Source: a virus. Taken from it: a stretch of 36,988 nt of DNA. The stretch is from IMG/VR virus record IMGVR_UViG_3300025886_000078, positions 1-36,988 of that record, one strand, 5' to 3'. Both the position numbers and the translations under genes were made by a program. Of this stretch, positions 1 through 4,428 are shown piece after piece; position 1 is the stretch's first letter, and each line of letters opens with the position of its first letter. The notes beneath the pieces are model-generated. The model was not told where the DNA came from. It ran no database searches and saw only the letters and a program-made list of their open reading frames with translations.

Positions 1-1
1 C

Positions 2-268
2 GCGAGTGATTACAATAGACAGAATTTGAGTACAGTTTTTAAAGGTTCTACGAATGGATATTGGCGGTTGAATGGCTCGCAAATCGATTCGGGTGCTGGC
101 GGAACAACCGTAAGCACAGGAACAACAAATTTGGAGTTAGGCGAGAGCGTGAACTTAGGATTCACGGGAAATTTACAAGAGGTGATTATTTGGCCTGCCG
201 ACAATTATAATAACCGCACGGGCATCGAGTCCAACGTCAACACCTATTTCCAAATTCCAGGAATGTAA
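2..268 (+). CDS. C-terminal end of a lectin-like (LamG/ConA) tail fibre protein, partial
   Basis: The reading frame is open from the window edge and ends with TAA at 266-268, so only the last 88 residues are seen. The visible sequence is beta-rich and ends in a pattern (GNLQEVIIWPADNYNNRTG, then IESNVNTYFQI) that is typical of concanavalin A/LamG-like lectin domains at the ends of Bacteroidota phage fibre or adhesin proteins, where the last strand is followed by a short helix. The likely role is binding host-surface glycans. An internal TTG at 26 should not be taken as the start because the frame continues upstream. Function rests on remembered family resemblance; the missing N-terminal part would decide whether this is a tail fibre or another virion adhesin. 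Confidence 0.6.
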   Translation, partial: ASDYNRQNLSTVFKGSTNGYWRLNGSQIDSGAGGTTVSTGTTNLELGESVNLGFTGNLQEVIIWPADNYNNRTGIESNVNTYFQIPGM

Positions 269-304
269 TGGCTACCGTATATCTCCCCGTAGAGAAGAAT
301 TAAA

Positions 305-694
305 ATGCGTATTGTATACATTTCTCTTATAGCAACGATAGGACTGCTTCTAATCCCTGTTGGAGTAGTGTTTTCTTTTACTCGTGCTTTCTTTATGTTT
401 CGCTGGAACCCCCTCCCGAAGCTTAGGAGCTACTTAAACAGCATGGGGGTGGCTTTGTCTCAGTTGCTGAATACAACGACAGCAGAGCTCTTTAATGAAG
501 TCTTGATAACCAGCAGAGGGTTTAAGTTCGGGAACGTAAAAGAAACCACTAGCTCTGTGCTAGGTAAGAACAAAGCCAAAGGCACTTTATCTCATGCAGG
601 GGAGTTTGTAGTGAGTGTGTTGAACAAAGTGGATCCAAACCACGTAGAAGACGCCTCAGGGTTTGTTCAGGTTACCGTAAAACCTCTGGACTAA
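305..694 (+). CDS. Membrane-anchored phage protein of unknown function
   Basis: This 129-residue protein begins with a strongly hydrophobic segment (about residues 4-29), an uncleaved anchor or signal sequence. The rest is soluble and contains the pattern ETTSSVLGKNKAKGTL (about residues 79-94) followed by a helix and DPNHVED. I recall an equivalent ETxSSxLG...GTL...D.NH pattern in small membrane-associated proteins near the lysis or tail genes of other phages, but I cannot name a function. It starts 36 nt after the fibre gene on the same strand, so it may be cotranscribed with it. Its last 39 bp overlap the 3' end of the convergent gene at 656-1081, which is unusual in this otherwise tidy region. 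Confidence 0.7.
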   Translation: MRIVYISLIATIGLLLIPVGVVFSFTRAFFMFRWNPLPKLRSYLNSMGVALSQLLNTTTAELFNEVLITSRGFKFGNVKETTSSVLGKNKAKGTLSHAGEFVVSVLNKVDPNHVEDASGFVQVTVKPLD

Positions 695-1081
695 AAGCCT
701 GGCCTTTTGGCTTAGCGCATACCTAACCCTATAGTTGTACTTAGTCTCGTCACGAAACAGATGATCGTCTAGGGTTTTAGACGGGGTGAGCCTACCGAAA
801 TGCTGGTATAGCAACCCTTGCTGCTGAAGGGGGTATACTGTCCTGTTTGCGAGATTGGTTCTGTTAAACCCATATTCTTCTGCCGCGTAGTCTATGGTCC
901 AAAACTCTAAGTCGTAAGCCCAAATCAAAAACTGCAGATGGCTCCATGATATGCCGTTAGACTTGCAGAAATTGTTTTTTGCAGAATGCAAGTTCTTTAG
1001 GTAGTTATTCCCTACATACTTCTCTTTCAACATAGAAAAGTCTCGAAACAGTTTCTTCTTACTGACTTTTGACTTGGGCAT
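656..1081 (-). CDS. MarR-like winged-helix protein, probable transcription regulator
   Basis: This 141-residue basic protein is the only reverse-strand gene inside the plus-strand virion block. The middle has a winged-helix layout: a helix (SWSHLQFLIWAYDL, about 45-58), then TIDYAAEEYGFNRTNLANRTVYPLQQQGLL as helix-turn-helix (about 62-91), then a short wing and a C-terminal YALSQKARLLVQRFYG helix. That order, with 'L...GLL...YALSxKAR' near the end, matches the MarR type of DNA-binding domain. The N-terminus is rich in lysine. It is divergent from the gene at 1101 with 19 bp between them, so it sits next to the promoter box at 1089-1096 and could regulate it. The fold assignment is by eye. Confidence 0.6.
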   Translation of the reverse strand: MPKSKVSKKKLFRDFSMLKEKYVGNNYLKNLHSAKNNFCKSNGISWSHLQFLIWAYDLEFWTIDYAAEEYGFNRTNLANRTVYPLQQQGLLYQHFGRLTPSKTLDDHLFRDETKYNYRVRYALSQKARLLVQRFYGNLNKP

Positions 1082-1088
1082 GATTACG

Positions 1089-1096
1089 TATCTTTG
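1089..1096 (+). promoter_or_regulatory. TATCTTTG promoter box (Bacteroidota -7 type), 4 nt before ATG
   Basis: An exact TATCTTTG lies in the 19-bp gap between divergent genes, and the ATG of the next gene begins 4 nt after its final G. A TTTTG at 1067-1071 could serve as a -33 element. The box matches the Bacteroidota -7 consensus TAnnTTTG and recurs before other genes in this window. Confidence 0.65.
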
Positions 1097-1100
1097 ATTT

Positions 1101-1400
1101 ATGAATAGTATGGATAAAGAATTTATCGCTGAAGCATACTCTTTGATCGTTCAGATAGAAGAATTGATCAAAAAATATGACTATGAAGATAGGGTTATGT
1201 CCAGCATCCTTATAGGTGTAATTGATGCCGACTTGAGTTCAGAACCCAAAGATGGGGACGAAGTCCAGTTAAAAAGCATATTTAGCTACAACTTGGATAG
1301 CGCAGAAGAACTGGAGATGATGAAAGACATCATGACTATGCAGTACCAGGACCCTGACATTGACGAACTCCTTGGCGACCTCGGAATATCTTTGAACTAA
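1101..1400 (+). CDS. Small acidic protein of unknown function
   Basis: This 99-residue protein is strongly acidic (many D and E, especially the end DPDIDELLGDLG) and mostly helical. No known motif is recognised. It begins directly downstream of a TATCTTTG box and is the first gene of a compact plus-strand run: its TAA overlaps the next gene's ATG as TAATG at 1398-1402, an arrangement that usually means translational coupling. A second in-frame ATG lies three codons in; the first is chosen because of its spacing to the promoter box. Confidence 0.6.
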   Translation: MNSMDKEFIAEAYSLIVQIEELIKKYDYEDRVMSSILIGVIDADLSSEPKDGDEVQLKSIFSYNLDSAEELEMMKDIMTMQYQDPDIDELLGDLGISLN

Positions 1401-1636
1401 TGGAAGGATTAATTAGAAAACTTGTTGTAGGGAAAGATCCTAAAAACGGGATGGCCTATTTCGTTGGCATGAGAGCTGGCGAAGGGAGGGTGTCCGCTAT
1501 CATTCAGGACGAATCTTACTTGCACAAGTTTGGCAAATGCCGTTACTTAGTGTACACAGAAAGAGAAGAGGGCACTGACCTCTGGAAGGCGATTGACGAT
1601 ATGCCATGCTTAATTGAATTTGATTTAGACTTCTAA
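1400..1636 (+). CDS. Small protein of unknown function
   Basis: This 78-residue protein shares the A of its ATG with the preceding TAA and is probably translationally coupled to it. It looks beta-rich: strands around MAYFVGMRAGEGRVSAII (about 13-30) and KCRYLVYTERE, ending in an acidic tail EFDLDF. No domain or catalytic motif is recognised. Its conserved position in a tight run of accessory genes and its lack of stop codons with sensible composition support it as real. Confidence 0.6.
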   Translation: MEGLIRKLVVGKDPKNGMAYFVGMRAGEGRVSAIIQDESYLHKFGKCRYLVYTEREEGTDLWKAIDDMPCLIEFDLDF

Positions 1637-1640
1637 GATA

Positions 1641-2222
1641 ATGAGATCCCTGAACAATTTTATTGTAGAGATAGAAAAAGAGCTTAATGACGAAATGGTA
1701 ACAAAGGGTGGACTAAAGCTCTATGTGGACACCAAATACAATGAGTTTGAGCATCGCACTACAGAAGGTAAAGTTCTGGCTACACCGATTAAGTTCGACA
1801 CTGGGGTCAGCGATGGAGACACCCTTTATTTTCATCACCATGTGGTCATCAATGGTGGGAGTCCTCTTAATAAACAAGATAAGCAATACGTTGTTAATTA
1901 TGACGAAGAGCATGCGGCGCAGAATCAGGCAATCGCTTTTAAAAAGCAAAAAGAAGGTACAGTCCATCCTCTCTTTGGCTGGGCTTTATTGGAGCCTATT
2001 GAAGAAGATGCTGAAGGACCTGAAGGGTCTATAGAAGTGGTTTCGTTAGAAGAGAACCCTGTAACACAAGGTGTTGTATCCTTTTCAACTCAACAGCTCA
2101 AAGAGATCGACGTATCCGATGGGGACGTGGTTGGCTTCAAAAAGAACAGAGACTATAGAATTAAAATTGATGGCAAAGAATACTACAGGGTTGCGATCTC
2201 AGAGCTCCTCTACAAAGTTTGA
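1641..2222 (+). CDS. Protein with two GroES-like segments, probable co-chaperonin for capsid assembly
   Basis: This 193-residue protein carries two copies of a GroES-type strand pattern. The first is GKVLATPIKFDTG followed by VSDGDTLYFHHHVV (about 43-70); the second is VTQGVVSFSTQQL followed by VSDGDVVGFKKNRDYRI and then KEYYRVAISELLYKV (about 141-193). GroES subunits have the order 'GxVLAVG...VKVGDxVLF...G.EYLIxxExDILAVI', and the ends here fit it well. In T4, gp31 replaces GroES to let GroEL fold the large capsid protein, so a similar helper role is plausible. The region between the copies (about 75-140) is longer and acidic. It is not a canonical roughly 100-residue GroES, and no mobile-loop sequence was identified with certainty. 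Confidence 0.6.
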   Translation: MRSLNNFIVEIEKELNDEMVTKGGLKLYVDTKYNEFEHRTTEGKVLATPIKFDTGVSDGDTLYFHHHVVINGGSPLNKQDKQYVVNYDEEHAAQNQAIAFKKQKEGTVHPLFGWALLEPIEEDAEGPEGSIEVVSLEENPVTQGVVSFSTQQLKEIDVSDGDVVGFKKNRDYRIKIDGKEYYRVAISELLYKV

Positions 2223-2247
2223 GACAGTATCAGCTGCAAAAAGACTG

Positions 2248-2493
2248 ATGGATGCGATGGCAATAGCCATTGACAACATGATAGAAGAAGTAAAGAAGCC
2301 AGTAGATCCAGAAGCGGGCGGGTCCGCAAGAAAGGCAGAGTTACAGTCCGTAAAGCAGACAGCTGTCGATTGCAAAGAGCTTATTCGCGAAAGACAGTCC
2401 TTAGAGCAAATGGTGAAGGAACTAAAGCAAAATGGAGAAATACAAGAAGACAAAGACTACTCTGGTGGGTTTGCGGAACGATACAGCAAGTGA
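2248..2493 (+). CDS. Small helical, coiled-coil protein; possible terminase small subunit
   Basis: From the ATG at 2248 this encodes 81 residues, nearly all predicted helix, with a charged heptad-like stretch (KELIRERQSLEQMVKELKQN). The frame is open further upstream, and an alternative ATG at 2170 would add 26 residues and overlap the GroES-like gene by 53 bp; the hydrophobic helix appears to continue upstream of 2248, so the longer form is possible. The ending YSGGFAERYSK is distinctive but not recognised. Size, helicity and position before terminase would allow a small-terminase role, but nothing in the sequence proves it. Confidence 0.55.
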   Translation: MDAMAIAIDNMIEEVKKPVDPEAGGSARKAELQSVKQTAVDCKELIRERQSLEQMVKELKQNGEIQEDKDYSGGFAERYSK

Positions 2494-2564
2494 CCATACG
2501 ATGAGAGCAGACGGGTTTAAATGGACCCAATCAAGCACTAACAACAACCATATTTATTTTAACG

Positions 2565-2897
2565 ATGAGTGGAATGATGAATACGAAAGCTAGTACTCTG
2601 GACGACCTAAGTGTTGCCGTTTTAGCATGGGCTGACGAGCGCGGTCTTATAGAAGAGGAAAACGCCCCCAGGCAGATGCTAAAGGTCATGGAAGAGATAG
2701 GGGAGCTGTCAGGAGCTTTGGCTAAGAAGAACGAGGAAGAGCTAATAGATGCGATTGGGGACAGCCTCGTGACAATCATTATCTTAGCAGCACAGATGGG
2801 ACTGTCCGCAAAGCATTGCCTTGGCAGCGCTTATAACGAGATCGCCGAACGGACGGGCGTTACCGTCGATGGCGTATTTATAAAAGATGAGCAATAA
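2565..2897 (+). CDS. MazG-like nucleotide pyrophosphohydrolase
   Basis: This 110-residue protein has the two metal-binding motifs of the MazG/all-alpha NTP pyrophosphatase superfamily: EEIGE (43-47) on one helix and EELIDAIGD (58-66) on the next, followed by the hydrophobic helix SLVTIIILAAQMGL. Family members hydrolyse (d)NTPs to monophosphates plus pyrophosphate; phage versions have been proposed to clean up aberrant nucleotides or affect (p)ppGpp metabolism. The length is right for a single-domain phage MazG. An in-frame ATG at 2574 is an alternative start. The 3' end overlaps the next gene by 11 bp. Confidence 0.82.
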   Translation: MSGMMNTKASTLDDLSVAVLAWADERGLIEEENAPRQMLKVMEEIGELSGALAKKNEEELIDAIGDSLVTIIILAAQMGLSAKHCLGSAYNEIAERTGVTVDGVFIKDEQ

Positions 2898-3108
2898 AAG
2901 AAACTACAAGGACGAGTACGAAAAGTACGGTAAGTCAAAGGCCGCAAAAAAATATAGAGCGGAGCTCAACGCATACAATAGGCGAAAGGGTACTTATGGA
3001 AACGGAGACGGTCTTGATGCGGCTCATGAAGGGGGTAAAATACGTAGGTTTATCAAAAAGGCCATAAATAGAGCGAACAACAGGCCTAAAAAAAGAGGTA
3101 GCAAATAA
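2887..3108 (+). CDS. Small basic phage protein, possibly DNA- or virion-associated
   Basis: This 73-residue, very basic protein contains the pattern GNGDGLDAAHEGGKI (about 38-52) and then a lysine/arginine-rich helix with NRANN. I recall similar 'KYRAELN..NR..G..G.GDG.D..H..G' small proteins from many marine phages, where they are usually unnamed. The GDG.D..H layout is reminiscent of a stripped-down HNH-like or nucleic-acid-binding fold, but the catalytic residues cannot be assigned. It overlaps the MazG-like gene by 11 bp and is the last gene before the intergenic region at 3109-3228. Confidence 0.6.
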   Translation: MSNKRNYKDEYEKYGKSKAAKKYRAELNAYNRRKGTYGNGDGLDAAHEGGKIRRFIKKAINRANNRPKKRGSK

Positions 3109-3206
3109 TTTACAGATATCCCCTTTCGATAATGTGTTGTTCATAAGCATTTGCCTTATATACAAAACGTTACGTTTTCGACCCCCACCACCCCAACAAT
3201 TTTTGT

Positions 3207-3214
3207 TACCTTTG
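3207..3214 (+). promoter_or_regulatory. TACCTTTG, probable -7 promoter box
   Basis: TACCTTTG fits TAnnTTTG and ends 14 nt before the ATG at 3229. It lies in a 120-bp intergenic stretch (3109-3228) that is otherwise featureless apart from a C-rich patch near 3181-3195. It is a weaker match than the TATNTTTG boxes elsewhere. Confidence 0.4.
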
Positions 3215-3228
3215 AGAAAATTCTTTCA

Positions 3229-3615
3229 ATGGAACCAGACAAGTTTACCTTCAATGGATGGAGACTCTTTTCGGTTATACTTTTATCTACTTCTCTGGGC
3301 GCTTGCGGCACTTATGCTGGCGTTAGCAAGTCACTTTATAGCGACTTAAAGGAGAGGGAGATACATCTTGACAACTATGCAGATACTGTTTTTCTGCAAG
3401 AATACAGGGCCACGTTGGAGCCTGACTACATTGCCACGCTAACGATTGATGGCAACTTAATTGGAGTGAAAGTGGATCCGTATATTATTCAGTCTACACC
3501 TGGAAGCAGAGGGTCAGAATATTACTACAGGATACATCTATATCACTCTAAAGTCGACAGCTCTTTTAGCAGTTACGTCGACAGCCTAAATCAAGTTTTG
3601 TCATGGGAAAATTAA
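3229..3615 (+). CDS. Exported or membrane-anchored small protein, candidate lipoprotein
   Basis: The chosen ATG at 3229 gives 128 residues; the frame is open back to a TTG at 3151, but that upstream part runs through a C-rich noncoding patch and the probable promoter. The N-terminus has a short positive/aromatic lead, a hydrophobic core (LFSVILLSTSLGAC, about 13-26) and then GTYAG, which could be a lipobox with C26 as the lipidated cysteine, or simply a single membrane anchor. The remainder is mixed alpha/beta with many S, Y and D. It overlaps the start of a second cysteine-bearing exported protein, a layout reminiscent of spanin pairs, though no spanin motif proves it. Confidence 0.6.
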   Translation: MEPDKFTFNGWRLFSVILLSTSLGACGTYAGVSKSLYSDLKEREIHLDNYADTVFLQEYRATLEPDYIATLTIDGNLIGVKVDPYIIQSTPGSRGSEYYYRIHLYHSKVDSSFSSYVDSLNQVLSWEN

Positions 3616-3743
3616 CCAGCCTAGCGTGTTTGTGCCTTATCGGCATGATCTGCTCTACCTGCTCACCTCGCCACTGTGAAGCATACACGGTTCATGCTGA
3701 AAAGAACTGTTTCGTAAAATGCCCTCGTAGCTCAGACGGATAG
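3603..3743 (+). CDS. 46-residue lipoprotein-like peptide that ends inside a tRNA half
   Basis: An ATG at 3603, overlapping the previous gene by 13 bp in another frame, opens a 46-residue reading frame. It starts MGKLTSLACLCLIGMIC, a good signal-peptide shape (basic n-region, hydrophobic core), followed by several cysteines (C17, C20, C25), any of which could be a non-canonical lipidation site. The stop TAG at 3741-3743 and the last seven residues are supplied by the tRNA 5' half that begins at 3721. This could be an Rz1-like outer-membrane partner of the preceding gene. Small size and the odd end lower the confidence. Confidence 0.42.
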   Translation: MGKLTSLACLCLIGMICSTCSPRHCEAYTVHAEKNCFVKCPRSSDG

Positions 3744-3747
3744 AGCA
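3721..3747 (+). pseudogene. Stranded 5' half of a tRNA gene
   Basis: These 27 bases form a perfect tRNA beginning: acceptor strand GCCCTCG (3721-3727), TA, a D-stem GCTC (3730-3733) pairing with GAGC (3743-3746), a D-loop with GG (3738-3739), and A at the position-26 site. After this the sequence turns AT-rich and no anticodon arm follows. Its acceptor strand pairs with the 3' acceptor strand CGGGGGT of the complete tRNA at 4163-4234 better than that tRNA's own 5' strand does (G7-C66 instead of A7xC66). This suggests the half was once joined to that 3' part and was cut off by insertion of the HNH element. Confidence 0.7.
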
Positions 3748-4187
3748 ATAATTTAGTTAGAATTTAAAATTTTATCCTTATATTCATGGAATGAAAAATT
3801 GCCCAAGATGTAAAACAGAAAAGCCTTTAACTGATTTCTACAGCCGTAGAGGTAAAGATGGAGGTTCTGTATACTGTAAGCCCTGCACAATAGAGCAAAC
3901 ATTAGAGAGACAAAGGAAGTTTAAAGAGCAATGTGTAGAGTATAAAGGTGGTAAGTGTGAGAAATGTAGCTACGACACGTATGTTGGAGCTTTAGAATTT
4001 CATCACGAAGACCCTAACCAAAAAGACTTTACAGTTGCACATGCAAGACTAACTTCGTTTTCGGATAAGGTTAAACAAGAACTTGATAAGTGTGAGATAC
4101 TATGCTCTAATTGCCATAGAGAAACTCATGCAAAAATTAAAGGACTTATTTAACACCCATAAGCCCTCATAGTTTAACGGATAAAAC
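3748..4187 (+). mobile_element. HNH homing-endonuclease element inserted in a tRNA gene
   Basis: The interval between the stranded tRNA half and the shared anticodon-to-3' end contains an AT-rich leader, one HNH gene and a second, diverged copy of the tRNA 5' half (4163-4187). The two halves start 442 bp apart and align closely (GCCCTC, TAG, ACGGATA in common) with several differences and one single-base indel. The arrangement fits a free-standing homing endonuclease element that carries a substitute 5' half, so the tRNA is restored on insertion. No integrase, transposase or group I intron core is seen. The exact edges cannot be fixed because the tRNA halves are similar. Confidence 0.55.
3791..4153 (+). 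CDS. HNH endonuclease with zinc-binding cysteine pairs, probable homing endonuclease
   Basis: This 120-residue protein has an N-terminal zinc-ribbon-like part (CPRC at 4-7; CKPC at 29-32), then a CEKC pair (56-59), the LEFHHEDP segment carrying the catalytic-type histidines (H71, H72), and CSNCHRETH (105-113), which supplies the second cysteine pair and the final H of the HNH fold. This is the usual architecture of small phage HNH homing endonucleases that nick or cut DNA at a specific site. The gene is visibly more AT-rich than its neighbours, with an AT-rich leader at 3748-3790, pointing to recent transfer. ATG 3791 is used because the ATG at 3786 meets a stop after two codons. Its likely target is the uninterrupted tRNA-Arg gene. 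Confidence 0.88.
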   Translation: MKNCPRCKTEKPLTDFYSRRGKDGGSVYCKPCTIEQTLERQRKFKEQCVEYKGGKCEKCSYDTYVGALEFHHEDPNQKDFTVAHARLTSFSDKVKQELDKCEILCSNCHRETHAKIKGLI

Positions 4188-4234
4188 CCCGCTCTTCTAA
4201 AGCGGTAATCCAGGTTCGATTCCTGGCGGGGGTA
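4163..4234 (+). tRNA. tRNA-Arg, anticodon TCT
   Basis: A full cloverleaf can be drawn: acceptor 4163-4169/4227-4233, D-stem GTTT/AAAC (4172-4175/4184-4187), anticodon stem CCGCT/AGCGG (4189-4193/4201-4205) with loop CTTCTAA and anticodon TCT (4196-4198), variable loop 4206-4209, T-stem CCAGG/CCTGG with loop TTCGATT, and discriminator A4234. CCA is not encoded. The anticodon reads AGA (and AGG by wobble), codons that are common in this phage. The acceptor stem has an A-C mismatch at the 7-66 pair and G-U pairs at 1-72 and 5-68, which fits a hybrid tRNA whose 5' half was replaced by the HNH element. Confidence 0.9.
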
Positions 4235-4248
4235 CGCAATTAAATACA

Positions 4249-4428
4249 ATGTCAAAATACAAGTGTGAATGCGGTAACACCGCTGATGTTCAGAACGTAA
4301 CCATAAGGGTTGTTGACGGGGGAGTCCGTCATGACGTGCCATGCGATTGCGGTAAATACATGAAACCAGCAGAAAAAAAGACTGGCATGCCTTCCTTTAA
4401 GAGTAATAGGTATGGACAGGTCCGATGA
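4249..4428 (+). CDS. Small zinc-ribbon-type protein upstream of terminase
   Basis: A 59-residue frame starts with ATG 14 nt after the tRNA and overlaps the terminase start by 17 bp in another frame. It contains two CxCG knuckles, CECG (6-9) and CDCG (32-35), spaced like a one-zinc ribbon, with a beta-rich stretch between (VQNVTIRVVDGGVRHDV) and a basic tail ending SNRYGQVR. Such small ribbons are often found just before phage terminase or in replication regions; the role here is unknown (nucleic-acid or protein binding). The cysteine pattern and overlap make it convincing despite its size. Confidence 0.65.
   Translation: MSKYKCECGNTADVQNVTIRVVDGGVRHDVPCDCGKYMKPAEKKTGMPSFKSNRYGQVR

Noticed and set aside
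268-303. Mini-ORF MATVYLPVEKN on a TAATG overlap after the fibre gene
   Set aside because: Eleven residues, no motif; could be a leader peptide or remnant, but nothing beyond position supports it.
2501-2593. 30-codon open frame between the helical protein and MazG-like genes
   Set aside because: It overlaps the MazG-like start, has no motif and is too short to judge; an N-rich composition (STNNNHIYFND) looks incidental.
3151-3228. Upstream TTG start for the exported protein at 3229
   Set aside because: The added residues come from a C-rich noncoding patch and the probable promoter, and would bury the signal anchor 26 residues further in.
3748-4162. Group I intron in the tRNA
   Set aside because: No catalytic core (P3-P7 type pairings) is evident, almost all the interval is the HNH gene, and the break is after the D-arm, not in the anticodon loop where tRNA group I introns usually lie.
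3721-4234. Prophage or island attachment site in a tRNA
   Set aside because: A duplicated tRNA part suggests att-like recombination, but the duplicated part is the 5' half, the copies are diverged, and no integrase is present.
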